Shown here: positions 12,861-28,226 of the stretch, piece after piece
Layout: each line of letters starts with the position of its first letter
Numbering within the stretch: the first letter of the stretch is position 1
From: Panopea generosa
Lineage: Eukaryota > Mollusca > Bivalvia > Adapedonta > Hiatellidae
Reading direction: 5' to 3'
Assembly (NCBI GenBank): GCA_029582155.1
Contig: CM055901.1
Location: 5,994,874-6,058,873, forward strand
Length of the DNA stretch: 64,000 nucleotides
The notes under the pieces: generated by a model
The model's database searches: none
Seen by the model: only the letters and a program-made list of their open reading frames with translations
Told to the model about the DNA's origin: nothing
Position numbers and translations under genes: made by a program

Positions 12861-12979
12861 CAGAAGATGTTTAATTTACTTGGGTTGATAGGATTGATCT
12901 CAGCCTTCGTTCGCGGAGGTGGTTGGAAGTTGTTGTCTCTACGTAAGTAATTCTCCAAGTTTACCAGACCTGTGACATT
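12848..12979 (-). CDS. AGBL5: AGBL5 terminal coding exon 14
   Basis: 132 nt: 43 codons ([15 protein letters not shown] to NIFWTDY) and a TAG stop at 12850-12848. Acceptor ATATTTTCAG. It enters in phase 0, matching exon 13. The last four codons and the stop fall inside the final unit of a 40-bp tandem repeat that continues through the 3' UTR. Confidence 0.83.
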   Translation of the reverse strand, partial: NVTGLVNLENYLRRDNNFQPPPRTKAEINPINPSKLNIFWTDY

Positions 12980-15900
12980 CTGAAAATATTGACAATACTA
13001 CTTGTTATAAATATATACTTTTCTTGATTATATCTGCCCTAGGGTAGGGCAGAAATAACCAAATTATGTCTTGAATAGATTTAAAAAATTGAAGAACTAT
13101 GGACATGGACAAAATAAGACATATGTAGATGCAGACAGCAGAAAGGAATTGCACCCAAGTAAATACAGATATAAATGAGGTTAGCATACAGACAAACGGA
13201 TGACAATTGACCTAAGTAACAACAGATTATCATGCAGGTAAACAAAGACAATGTACATAAGTGACAACATATTTACATGCAGACAAAACAAAGACAATTG
13301 ATCTAAGAAATACTAGATTTGCAGAAGATAGAAGACAATGGACCTAAGAAGTATTAGATTTGAGACAGACAAAAGAAAGACAATTGATCTTCATAATCTA
13401 AATAATGACCCCAAGTAAGGAGAGATTTATATACAGACAAGATGGCAACAATATACCCATGTAAGGAGAGATTTATATAATGACAAGATGGCAACAATAT
13501 ACCCAAGTAAGGAGAGATTTATATAAAGACAAGATGGCAACAATAGACCAATGTAAGGAGAGATTTATAAAATGACAAGATGGCAACAATATACCCAAGT
13601 AAGGAGAGATTTATATACAGACAAGATGGCAACAATATACCCAAGTAAGGAGAGATTTATATACAGACAAAATGTCAACAACAGACTCAAGTAAGGAAAT
13701 ATTTATATACAGACAAGATGGCAACAACAGACCCAAGTAAGGAGATATTTATATACAGACAAAATGACAACAACTGACCCAAATTAGGAGAGATTTATAT
13801 ACAGACAAAATGGCAACAATATACCCAAGTAAGGAGAGATTTATATACAGACAAGATTGCAAAAATAGACCCAGTCAGGAGAAATTTATATACAAACAAA
13901 ATGGCAACAATAGACCCAAGTTAGGCCAGATTTATTTACAGACAAGAAGGCAACAATAGACCCAAGTCAGGAGAGATTTATATACAGACAAAATGGCAAC
14001 AATAGACCCAAGTTAGGAGAGATTTGTATACAGACAAAATGTCAACAATATACCAAAGTAAGGAGAAATTTATATACAGACAAAATGGCAACAATAGACC
14101 CATGTAAGGAGAGATTTATATACAGACAAGATGGCAACAATATACCCAAGTAAGGAGAAATTTATATACAGACAAGATGGCAACAACAGACTCAAGTTAG
14201 AAGAGATTTATATACAGACAAAATGGCAATAATATCCCCAAGTAAAATGAGATTTATATACAGACAAGATGGCAACAAAAGACCCATGTAAGGAGAGATT
14301 TATATAATGACAAGATGGCAACAATAGACCCAAGTAAGGAGAGATTTATATAAAGACAAGATGGCAACAATAGACCCAAGTAAGGAGAGATTCATATACA
14401 GACAAGATGGCAACAATATACCCAAGTAAGGAGAGATTTATATATAGACAAGATGGCAACAATATACCGAAGTTAGGAGAGATTTATATACAGACAAGAT
14501 GGCAACAATAGACCCATTTAAGGAGAGATTTATAGACAGACAAGACGGCAGCAATAGACCCAAGTAAGGAGAGATTGATATACAGACAAGATGGCAACAA
14601 CAGACTCAAGTAAGAAGAGATTTATATACAGACAAGATGGCAACAACAGACCCAAGTAAGGATATTTATATATAGACAAGATGGCAACAATAGACCCAAG
14701 TAAGAAGAGATTGATATACAGACAAGATGGCAACAACAGACCCAAGTAAGGAGAAATTTTTATACAGACAAGATGGCAACAACAGACCCAAGTAAGGATA
14801 TACTTATATACTGACAAGATGGCAACAACAGACCCAAGTAAGAAGAGATTTATATACAGACAACATGGCAACAAAAGACCCAAGTAAGGATAGATTTATA
14901 TACAGACAAGATGGCAACAACAGACCCAAGTAAGAAAAGATTTATATACAGACAACATGACAACAACAGACCCAAGTAAGGAGATATTTTTATACAGACA
15001 TGATGGCAACAACAGACCCAAGTAAGGAGATATTTATATACAGACAAGATGGCAACAACAGACCCAAGTAAGAAGAGATTTATATACAGACAAGATGGCA
15101 ACAACAGACCCAAGTAAGAAGAGATTTATATACAAACAAGATGGCAACAACAGACTCAAGTAAGGAGAGATTTATATACAGACAAGATGGCAACAACAGA
15201 CCCAAGTAAGGAGATATTTTTATACATACAAGTTGGCAACAACAGACCTAAGTTAGGAGAGATTTATATACAGACAAGATGGCAACAATAGACACAAGTA
15301 AGGAGAAATTTATACACAGACAAGATGGCAACAATAAACCCAAGTGAGGAGAGATTTATATACAGACAAGATGGCAACAATAGACCCAAGTAAGGAGAGA
15401 TTTATATACAGACAAGATGGCAACAACCGACCCAAGTAATGAGAGTTTTACATACAGACAGAATAGTGACAAGGGACCCAAGTAAGGGGAGATTTACATA
15501 TAGACAGAATGGCCCCCAATGGACCCAAGTAAGGAGAGATTTACATACAGACAGAATGGAGACAATGGACCCAAGTAAGTTGAGATTTGCATACAGACAG
15601 AATAGTTAAAACTGACCCAAGTAAGGAGATATTTACATACAGACAGAATAGCAACAATCGACCCAAGTAAAGAGAGATTTACATACAGACACAATAGCGA
15701 CAAGGGCCCCAAGTAAGGAGAGATTTATATAAAGACAAGATGGCAACAATAGACCCAAGTAAGGAGAGATTAATATACAGACAAGATGGCAACAATAGAC
15801 CCAAGTAAGGAGAGATTGATATACAGACAAGATGGCAACATTAAACCCAAGTAAGGAGAGATTTATATACAGAGAAGATGGCAACAATAGACCCAAGAAA

Positions 15901-18900
15901 GGAGAGATTTATATACAGGCAAGATGGCAACAATAGACCCAAGTAAGGAGAAATTTATATACAGACAAGATGGCAACAATAGACCCAAGTAAGGAGAGAT
16001 TTATATACAAACAAGATGGCAACAATAGACCCAAGTAAGGAGAGATTCAAATACAGACAAGATGGCAACAATAGACCCAAGTAATGGGAGATTTATATAG
16101 AGACAAGATGGCAACTATAAACCCAAGTAAGAAGAGATTAATATACATACATGATGGCAACAATAAACCCAAGTAAGAAGAGATTAATATACAAACAAGA
16201 TGGCAACAATAGACCTAAGTTAGGAGAGACTGATATACAGACAGAATAGTAACAACCGACCCAAGTAAGGAGAGTTTTACATACAGACAGAATAGTGACA
16301 AGGGCCCCAAGTAAGGGGAGACTTACATATAGACAGAATGGCCCCCAATGGACCCAAGTAAGGAGAGATTTACATACAGACAGAATGGAGACAATGGACC
16401 CAAGTAAGTTGAGATTTGCATACAGACAGAATAGTTAAAACTGACCTAAGTAAGGAGATATTTACATACAGACAGAATAGCAACAATCAACCCAAGTAAA
16501 GAGAGATTTACATACAGACAGAATAGCGACAATAGACTCAAGTAAGGAGAGATTTATATACAGACAAAATGGCAACAATAGACTCAAGTAAGGAGAGATT
16601 TATATAAAGACAAGATGGCAACAATAGACCCAAGTAAAGAGAGATTAATATACAGACAAGATGGCAACAATAGACCCAAGTAAGGAGAGATTGATATACA
16701 GACAAGATGGCAACATTAAACCAAAGTAAGGAGAGATTTATATACAGAGAAGATGGCAACAATAGACCCAAGTAAGGAGAGATTTATATACAGACAAGAG
16801 ATTAACATACAGACAGAATGGTGACGACGAACGCAAGAAAGAATTGTGGCAATGGACCCAAATAAGGAGAGATTTACATACAGACAGAGTAGTGACAACG
16901 GACACAGGTAAAAAGAGATTGACATACAGACAGAATAATGATTACGGACGCAAGTAAGGAGAGATTTACATACAGACAGAATTGTGACAATGGACCAAAT
17001 AAGGAGAGATTTACATACAGACAGAATTGTGACAATGGACCAAATAAGGATAGATTTACATACAGACAGAATTATGACAATGGACCCAAATAAGGAGAGA
17101 TTTACATACAGACAGAATAGTGACAATGGACACAAGTAAAAAGATATTTACATATAGACAGAATGGTGACAATGGACCAAAGTACTGACACATGACTTAC
17201 TCGTGAGGATGAGAGGAGTGTTCTTGATGATGACGGTGGCTGTCTATGTGTATTGGTTGTTCCCCCTTCGCTGATATTGGCGGTGTGTCTGTAAATATAA
17301 ATGATGCATACAATACTGATAATTCTACATGAAATACTCTCAAATATTGAAGATTGAAATCAACACTTACATGCTGGATATTTTACTGCAATTTTAAATT
17401 AACTCTATCTTAAAAATTCACAATACATAAAACAATTACTTGGTCACATTCTCAAATATTGTTCAATTAGTGTAAAGATTCTTGAATGAAACTATAGGTA
17501 TACCTCTATGGATAAATACCAAATATGCTGATTGTGCCATTGTGTATTCTTTTTGTTTCTGTCAACAATGCAAACAGCAGCTAATCACATTGTAAAGCTA
17601 TGGCAGATATCCTATCATGTTTTACATGATAACAATTTAAGCAAATGATACACAAAGAACTAGACATTTTTTTTCTTCTTTTTTTGTGTGTTTTTTTTTC
17701 TTCTATTTATTTAAGGAACAAACTGACAACATAATCATCTGTCATTGTGTCCCGTGGCAAAAAAGGTAATCAATTTTGGTGGTTGAAAAACATATATACA
17801 TGTATATATAGAAATTATTATTCTGTTAATGAAACAAAATGGGTAAAATGTATAAAATATTGCAGATTTTCTCAACAAATCAAATTTGCAAAATGCAACA
17901 ACAAAAGACTGTAATAAGCCTTATTGAATGTGGAGAATTCTATTTGCAGTGCAACAGACTAAATTGGTTTTCAAATTGAATTAACGGTAAAAAACAAATA
18001 TAAAACCATAATTCTCTGTTTGATATATGGTGTCTGTCAAGACAATTACCTTATAATAATAAAGCAGTTTTAAAAGATGTGATATCCATTCACAAACTCC
18101 ATCAATAATCAAATTTAAGAGTCACATTCAATGTAAAATAAATAATTTTACAAAATCTTATTAATTACAATGTACATATTTGACTCCTGTTGCTTTCAGT
18201 TGCTAGTTGAAGAGTAAGAAACAGGAAACGTAACTTTGTATTTTATTGTTAATGATTTATTATTTTACAATTATTATTAGAACTAATACTGTTATAACTA
18301 TTATTATTATTTTATTATTATTATTATTATATCATAAAAGTCATATGCTTTTATTTATATTACTACTATTAATACTGCTATGTTTTTTATCATTATAATT
18401 ACTAGTTAAATCATTAAATTACTATTGGCATCACCATTGTTATGTTATCAGTACTATACTTGACACGTTCTTGTTAATTCTACGACCAAAAACCAACACA
18501 TATAGAGAGATTAATTAACATCTAAATACAGATATTTTAAATAAAGCATTCAAGGGCCTTAAAAGAATAGTTAATACATGATACTGTCAAACATAATCAT
18601 AACACAGAAAATACAGTTGAGTTGACGTCAGTTTCATATAAAAACTAATTTAACTTGTAGTTAAGTGAGAGAAATGCACACAAAACACAATTTGTCTAAA
18701 TTATAACAAAATGTATCAAAATAATACTTTCAAAATCCTAACTCTATTACTACTTGGTTTTGTAAATATCTTACCATATAGGGAGAATTCCTGTTAACCT
18801 AATAGCCCCATGTGAGCCTGCATGAAGCAATTCACCTAGACCTACTTATCAGGGCCTTTCCTCCTGAACAATTAAGGGGATCAAGCATGAACCGCCTATT

Positions 18901-21900
18901 TATTCACTCAACCACATTTCAAAACTTCTGTGAATAAAGTTTTAATAATATAAATGAGAAAATTATTCTCTAAAACACAATGTATTACTTAGACCACAGG
19001 GCCACGGAGAACCCATAAATATATTACAATACTAAGTATATATAATTATATGCATATTAGGTCCTTTGTGATAAAAAAAAATGTGGCTATGTGCTCTTTA
19101 ACCCCTTCTACAACTTCACCTGTTCTCTTATATAATTTTTATTAGACAAATCCGGTAATTAATCCAATAAAGGTCAGATTGGAATGAAACCAGGACATCA
19201 TGAAAGAAGATTTACATCCATGTATCATATACAGATAAAGGATGAGGATAATGTGGAACTTCTGAGGTAACTATTATTTTTCACAATTGACCAGGCAAAA
19301 CTTAATATCTGAATTGGCCAGTTAAACAGCTAAGTAAGTGGGTTTGTCATAATAACCTCTGGTCAAGATCCAATGAATAATGAAACCACAGCAAGATAAC
19401 TAAATTCTAACACAAAATAAAAAAAGGAACAATTAACAAACAAGAAATGTCACTGGTAAGTGTCACATGTCCCCCTAATGGTCTGTGAAATGTCACTGGT
19501 AAGTGTCACATGTCCCCCTAATGGTCTGTGACAGTAACAATATATGTTATAATAGGCAGCGATGTATCCATAAATAGCAAAATATCAAGTGTCATGGATA
19601 GAAATTTTAGACTAGACACACAATTTCATGTTTTTTTTAACATTAAAGTGTGACCTTGACCTTTGTGTAACCTTACATCTGATGTTGATCACTTGTGTCA
19701 AGCTATTTTAAAATCCCTCCATGTAAAACAAAGTTACAAACCAGACATGAAATATCATACAAACTGAAAGTGTGACATTGACCGTTGAGGTAAGGTTCTG
19801 GGTCTTAACGCGACACTCTGTCATGTCATGCTGATCAATTGATAAATTGATCTAGGTGTTTTGGAAATACATCCATGAAGGATAAAGTTACAGACTAGAC
19901 TTGAAATCTCAAACAGACTCAAAGTGTTGTCGAACAATCTCAAAGAATGACCATGACCTTTGAGGAAAGGATGTGGGTCTTAAAGCAACACCTCATCATA
20001 TTATGTTGATGATTTGTAGAAATATTAACAAACCCATCTATGCATGACAAAGTTACAGGCCGGACACAAAATCCTACACAGACTCGAAGTGTTGTCAAAC
20101 AAACTCAAAGTGTGACCTTGACCTTTAAGGTACAAGATAGGGTCTTACTCGCGACACGTCTTCATGTTATGTTGATCATTTATAGCAAGAATTAAAAAAT
20201 TTATCTATGCATGACAAAGTTACAGGCTGGACACAAAATCCCACAGACACAAAGTGTTGTCAAACAAACTCAAAGTGTGACCGTGACCTTTGAGGTACCG
20301 GGTGGGTATTACTTGTGATACATCTTCATGTTATGTTGATCATTTGTAGCAAGTATTAACAAAATCCATCTATGCATGACAAAGTTACAGGCCAGACACG
20401 AAATACCGGACGGAAGGACAGACGGACACTGTGATTACTATATGCAACACCAAATGGGGGGGGGGGGGGGATAAAAATCCCTAAACAATTATGTTCAAGT
20501 TCCTACAGATATATACACAATGATAGCTCATGGATGAAGTTATATATCTGGTTCTTTAAACATGTCTGTTAATGTTTTGTTGGGTGCGCATCTTGCCAGA
20601 TTACAATATCTCATTTTGTTTGAAAGAAGACATGTCTCGTTTGACCATGTCATGTTTAAGACCTGTTTTGTAGCTGTCATCTTCTGTTCCGGAAGTGTTA
20701 GGTTTTGTTTGAGAAAGGACATAAAATTATCATGTTTCAGAGATGTCAGGATATGTTTTCGAAAGGTTAGGTGTTGTTTCATTTCATGTTTGGAAACAGC
20801 CACATCTTATTTAGAAGAGGCCATGTTTTGTTTACGAGAGGCCATGTTTTGTTTGCAAAAGATCATATTATCTAGTTTGCAAAAAGTCGTGACTGGTATA
20901 GAGAGGACATCTTCTTTTTGGTGCATATCAAAAGCACCAGTTTCAGGGCCAGTCTGGGTTTTTAGGCAGAGTTGTGAAGCATATAATCAAATACATTTTG
21001 ATACAATCACTGTTTCTATCATTTCAACCATTCATGTCTACAGTTGTAAACCATATCTATATAAATCAAAACTTTAAATCCTAAATATAAATTTTAGAAG
21101 CTAAAATAATACATACAAAGTTTGTAGTGATAACTCACTGTAAATATAACATGCTCACAATGATTACATTGATTTAAATCATTTTTAAAAGAAAAACTAT
21201 AAAAATTAACACACTGGGCATAAAAAAACAACTTGTATAAATGTAAAAAAAAATAATGCATGTATAATCAAAACACTATGTAACTGTTATGCATAATAAA
21301 GTTTTAACGGAAATGATATAACATGTGCATAAGTTTGAACTATATTTAAATAAATTTAAAATAATCAATCGCACCTTGACTACAAATTAATTCCTTTTTC
21401 ATAAAAATAAAGACTACAGACAGACCTGCTGCAGGGGCTCAACTGAACTACCGGTGTGTTACCTAAAACTCAGATGTGTTCCATTTGGCAGAAATAGTTT
21501 ACAGCATTTTGTTATTCATCAAAAATGGTCATAAGCTTAACGGAAAAAAATGTAAATCAGATCGCTTCAGTGCATATCCTTGATTCAAAGGCAAGTAAAA
21601 TGAACAAACAAGTAATTCTTCTAACAGTTGCCTGATGATGTACATTTACATTCAATATATCATTCAGCTGGTTTCTATTAAGTTTTGTTAGTTAACACTT
21701 TAATATATACTGTTGTTACTATACATCAACGTTTTATAATCATTCTGTTAAACACAAAAATACCCCATTTTCCAATTTATTTTTATTTGGTTCAAAGATG
21801 AATGAAAACTTGAAAAAGTGTTTTTCTGTGGACCAAGTATAAAGCGAGCTGGTGCCTTATAGTTCGGTGTTTCAAAGTTTAAATTATTGTCTGCTGGTAC

Positions 21901-24900
21901 CAGAACCAGAACATTTATGACAAGATAAGCAGAGCCCCAGATACTTTTTTCAATCTGGTGAGTAATTATTCATCAAAATCAGAGTAGATGAGCATTCTTG
22001 AGTTTTTCAGAATAGTGATGAGTATTGCGCAGAAGATATACAACCAGTTCAGAGTTGACATTTCAATGTTAAATTAGCGTAAAACTCGATGCTTATGCGT
22101 AATTGATACACGCATAAAACAAATTTGATGCATATCCACTAATTTTCAATGCATCATATACACAGATGCGTATCTTATATGGGGCTCTATATAGGTGTTG
22201 GCTGCTGCCTGGTACAAGATCATGTTCTACAGTAACCTTACTGCCCGAAATTATGAAAAATAAGGGCATATTGCCTAACTGGTCCCAATATTAGTTAAGA
22301 TTGATTGATAAACTGATTGAATATTTTGCATCATTTAAATACCAAGGAGGGCTAATAGATGATCAGTTAACCGAACCACTCTTTCCTGGGATCCAGGAAA
22401 GTCAACCAATAGTTGAGAACATCCATCTTCGCAAGTAATTGATAACTTTCTCTCTTGAATCGGCGGAGAGATGGATGTCAATGGGACATAATTTCGTGTA
22501 TCAAACATAATGGAGACTGTGTGGGGATTCAAACCCACAACCCTGGATTGATAGTCAGATGTACTACCAACTGATCAAGCCTGGCATATGGTTGTGATTA
22601 CGGTAAGTTGAAGTTCAAACTTTACGTTTATCATTTAAATGCAAAACAATATTAACAAAGTGTTTCTATTTGCTCTGTGCATACATTCATAAAATATATG
22701 CCGGTTATGTTTTGCTGAAAAAAAACCAACAAAATCGATAAAAATATAGAGATTATGTGCTTAGATAGTGGTGATTATTTTTTTTTCAATTATGGTTCAA
22801 ACTTATTCAATTTTTGACAGCATCATGTTTGTGTTTTTTCGGTCACTTTTTATGAAATGTCAAGTTAAACAATACTAAGAATGGACACACTTGTATACGG
22901 TACAGAAAAGATGGATAAGGGTTACACTATCAATTTTCCCCATCACAATACCTCAATAATGAGGTATATAAAGGTACGGTACAATGATCGTTGATACTAG
23001 TAGCAGATAACAATACAAACAATTGTAAGAAAAAAGACAATAGTTAAGCCCTGTAGAACAGATACAAGTCTGGTTAATAATGAAAACACTGCATAAGTGA
23101 CGCCTCAGAATGAATTGACATGAACATAATTATGCAGTGGGGTAGAAATATGAACCATTCAATGATGTAAATTAGTTGTTTTCATGTTGTTTTTATATGT
23201 AATGGTATACGCTCATATGAGTATACGTATGATACTGTCTGTCATGTCCACTAAAATAGAGCGGTGAAAAGAAAGTTGCTGGACAACATTTTTGAAAAGG
23301 TTGACTCAAAATTATAAAGTATGCAAACCAGATGCCCATAACCCTGTATAACTCCAGCGCTCATTCTGGTCTTATCTGACCACATCGTCGGAAACCCACA
23401 GTTGTCAGTTATGATACTCTCCATACATCAACTGTGGGAAATTACACTACCACTATGTCGTTTTATTTGAACAAAACAAAATACAGCTAACTTTAACGTC
23501 TTATCAAAACGGCATCTGCATAAAGCTAGCATTGCAATTGGATAATGTTCCTTTCATGAAATCGTGAAGGAACCAATCATATTGCTGCCTTGTAGCTTGA
23601 TAGAAATGACACAAACCTAGTGTAATATCCATGGGTGATAAATCGAGAGAAACAGAATGGAATACATGTGGGTATCTGACGATGATATGACCAAAGAAAT
23701 AGTTTAATGATGGTAAACATCCCTGACAAGTTTGTTTAGGATTGGAAAACTGAAGGTATTATTTTGGATAAGTAGCTTTTTTTAGACCTTGAATTGATTT
23801 ACCTAAAATCCAATCCCAACATACAAACAAAATTTGAAACCCAAGCTTCTATTACACAAAATTCATCAAAATATCTCAAGGAAAACTAAAGTAACTGAGT
23901 GGAAAGCGTTGTTCTGTTTTTAGTCCCATTATTTCAAAACCAATCCCAAGCTTCCTTTATATGCCAGGTAGCTATACGCAAAATTTGAATGAAATATTTT
24001 AAAGGGAACTCAATTATTGAGAATGTGACCTTTTTCTTATTTCAGTAACAGTGACCCAATTTACCTTAACACCAACCCTAAGCTTCTTTTTTATTGTCCC
24101 TTTCATTGGAACTACTCACAATTTTTTTCACAATATTCGAAAGGAAACTAAAGTTATCGAGCAGAAACTCTTTTTTTTTTCTATTTTATTATTTATTATT
24201 TTTATTATTCAAGAGTCCAAGAGAAATAACTGTTCTAAAACACATGTGACCTTTATGCTTTAAAGCAATTAACCAAGTCTGATCACAATCCAGTGGATAT
24301 TAATGATGCTACAATGTTTACATTAGGCAAAATTAACCAATTTTTTTATCAGTCAAGGCAATATCTATGTCTACTCTGGTCCAATATGCAATCATTTCAC
24401 TCCTCATAACTCTGTCCATTCTAGTATTATACAGCTGGTTCAAGGACATATTTCAGTTTCATCAATATAAACAGTCTTACCAAGTTTGGTCAAGAATGGA
24501 TGAAAACTGAAAATGCTACTGTGTTAAAAAGTGAAGTAAATGTATGGACGGTAAAAAACGGACAGACATTTTTACCATGACATAAGCCCTGCTGGCACTG
24601 GCCTGTAGAGCTAAAAATAAATCATTTAAATTAAACTACCAAATATCTAAATTAACTTCAGTGGCTGTTCTCTTATTTCTACCCGCAAATGCATATCACT
24701 GCTCCCTGATAACATAAAACCTACCAAAATTGGTGTGGGAATTCTGAAATATCAATAATTCTAATGAGAACTACACTGGTGTAAAAGTTAAATTAATATC
24801 AACATACCTGTACAACAAAGTATACTGAGAGTTACTGTGATCATGAAAACTACAACAATGTAAAAATGGATATATGATTACTACAAACAAGAGTTGTCAG

Positions 24901-27900
24901 AAGATAACAAAGCTCGCCTCTGGGTGTCTAAGTCCGAAAAGGGCCATAACTGTGCCAAAATATAATCCAGAGTTATGGTTCTTATCTCTGTGTGTTCTAT
25001 TGATGATGGTGAACACACATGCGAAGTTTCATTCGCATCCAATGAATGGTTGCATAGATATCTTAAACGCAAAAAATTGACCTGGGTGTCTACAGACGCC
25101 GCCGACGACGACTACGCCGTCATGGCCAAAGCACTCCTTGGACTTTGTCCCGGCAAGCTAAAAATTATACTGGTGTGAGCTAAATTATAAATTTTGAAGC
25201 TCATTGTTTATACATTACTGAATAATAATGATCATGAGAACTACACTGGTGTGATATCTGATCATTTGTGTCAACCACGAGAACTACACTGGTGTGATAT
25301 CTGATCATTAGTGTCAACCATGAGAACTACTCTAATATGATGTGATTTCTGATTCTAATACTCATAGGAACACTTTGATGTGACATCTGATAAGTTGATA
25401 CAATATGTGATATTTAATCATTTGTGCAGCAATATTAAGACACATTTTGTGATAAATTGTGATAAAAATTATTTTTTGATAAAAACAAATCTGATTAGTA
25501 AATATTGTAATTTATGTTTTTATCTTCCATCTTTCTTCTTTGGCAGCTAAATTAACTAATAATTGTAAAAAATAAAAACTGCAGAGTACTCTAATTTTTG
25601 TATTTGTACACTGGCAACATGGTTCTGTTTAACTACATTAGCAATAAATACCATAATACATTTGGCAAAGTGCAGCAATGATGTTTAAATATATCCAGTA
25701 TGATGTATTATAAGTAATAATGATTTACAATGTCCATTAACTATATGATATGATGATATAGAGTCACTACAAAGTGACCGCTCATGTTTGAATACAGCAG
25801 CAGTTCAAATATATACATCAGTACAAAAAGCTTATAAAAGCAACACCAGAGCAAAATTTAGGATCACAGTTGCTTCCTCTAAATTCAAGCTGCAATTCCA
25901 TTACACTGAATACCTTTCATGCATGTCAACTGAATAATGAGATACATGGAAACATATCATTGTTATGCTTAATTCAACAAACAGCACTGAGTATAGAAAA
26001 CATGAACATTATATACAACAAGGAAAAATTCATCAAACGTTTTACCTAAATGTCTTTGTTTTAGACTCAAAGTAAAATATAAAACCTGAGCCAAGAAATG
26101 TCAGGCAAGGCTCTCACATGTGTAAGGTTGTGGGTAGGATACTTGGTCTGGTCATACCACAGGCTTTAAAAATGTCCCATGGTACTAGAATTGTGTTGCT
26201 TTATGCTCTGACAGAATTTAAAAGGTAGTTCTAGGACTGGTCAGATTGATGACAGTTTAATGTGTGGCAGGGGAATTGTACCATGTATCTGCAGCATGCT
26301 GTGTTCGTTAAGGTTGTAGATTTTAAAGTGTTGCTAACCAATACAACGTTGCTGGCACATACAATCAATCTAAAGTAATGAACAAGAGGCCTTAATTGGC
26401 CTAAGCTGCACACCTGATTTTACTTGGAAATCCTTTTCAAATTCTGAATGGACTAAGCTTACAAAGAAGCACTTATAAATGAGAAAATGAGAACAATCTA
26501 TTTTCCTATAGCATTCCCATATAAAATCAAAGTCCCCTTCCTGTGCCCCAATGGACTCTAGCTGCTTTATTTTAACAAACTTAAAAACAAGTCTCAACTG
26601 TTGTGACTAAGCAATTCTCTAGATCTTAAGATAATTAAAATATGTGTTTAAATAGAGGGGAAAAGAGAATTTCCAGTTCCCCCATAGTATTCCCATGTAA
26701 AATTAAAGTCCCCTTACTTGGAGATTATGAACCTTAGTTCCTATATTTGAACAAACTTGAAAGCACTGTGCATTGGGATCATTTATACCAAATACAAACA
26801 AATTTGGCTTATCAGTTCTTGTAAAGCAATTTTTGAAATTTTACAATTTTATCCCCTTTTTAGGCCCCAGCTAGTCCCTCATGGATACTAAATTCCCTAG
26901 TATGATAAAGTAATACTCCAATCTCAATATAATTAAAATGATTCATCCAATAGAAGAAAAAAAGAGAATTTGCTGTTTTACAGTATTCATTATGTAAAAA
27001 TCAATGTCACCTTACTGATTCTGTAAAATCGGAGATATTTTTTATTAACAGAGCTGCAAAACAAAATGAAATGCACTAGAACTTGAGTCCAAGCTATGAC
27101 ATGTGTAAAACTTTGATGAAGTTTCCTGGAAAAGCATACTGCAAAACAACTGAGAAATGCCAGGAAAAGCTTGCCAAAGAGTTAAAGGCTTTTTCATATT
27201 TTCCCATCACATGCGAGATCTTTTCCCTGGAGAACAGGTCTCCAGCAAATTTAAGAAGGTATACAAGCTTTTAAATTTCCCTATAGCACTTTTATCTAAT
27301 CAGTGTAAAATTTAGTAGTGTTCATTTCTAAAAGGCAATTATCTGTACTTGATTTATTTTAATTTTGTTTGTTTTATGTTATCTGATTAATCAAGATGCA
27401 TTGAAAAAGCCTTAAGATGACAGCTCAAAGTTTTAAGTGGCGTTGCCATGCAGTGATAACAATATAACAGAAGTAATACTATCAAAGATATCAGATTTGT
27501 CAATTTGTGCTCTTTTAGTTCCTCTGGAAATCCTGTAATTAAATTGACTACACATTGTTTTAAAATTCAGGATCTGAATTCATTCAAACTGAAAATGGTT
27601 GAACACTGCAATCTAGCCTCCAGAAAAAACCCATTGGTTTTTGAAATACGACTTTCCAATTAATGTTTCTCAACACCATTATCAGCCTATTTATATATCA
27701 ATGCACTTCCATTTTAATTAAAAATCCCCAATAGCAAAGATAGCTGTCAAAACTAGAATAAACCTTTCTGAGAAAATATTGACTAACTTGTTTATTGTCT
27801 GCAAGTGTTAACTTAGTGACAACTTTTTTTCTGATTTTTTTTATACCAGAGCGAAACACAACAGTAAAATACAGAAATAATATCCCTATACTTGTCTCCA

Positions 27901-28194
27901 AACAGACATAGCTGATGGATATACTACCAACTGTCAAATATAATAATGACATAGAACAAAACTTATAAAAATAAACAACATTTAAGATTATGTCATAGAT
28001 GTGTATAACATTTTTTGTGAAACTTGATTTTAATCTGTAGCCTTTGTTTATTAAAGATTAAACACGACTTGCCATCACTGCGATATAATTATCTTAACTG
28101 TTTTTTAATAACAGCAAAAGTCCCATTAATTCTCGATGACCCCTCTTGCATGCTTTTATATGTGTGAATGTGACCTGTTTGTTATAAATGTTTA

Positions 28195-28226
<32 letters not shown>

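Noticed and set aside
16716-17135. Minus-strand open frames of 72-139 codons through the 46-bp array (also at 14530-15113, 15494-15896, 16538-16771)
   Set aside because: The frames exist because a 46-bp unit without stops is read in all three phases (46-residue period). They are hydrophobic repeats with no homology, inside an AGBL5 intron.
13400-17185. CRISPR array
   Set aside because: Repeats are contiguous with no unique spacers, and the setting is a eukaryotic intron.
20562-21077. 171-codon plus-strand frame
   Set aside because: Maintained by a 21-bp degenerate repeat, with no recognisable domain or splice context, and antisense in an AGBL5 intron.
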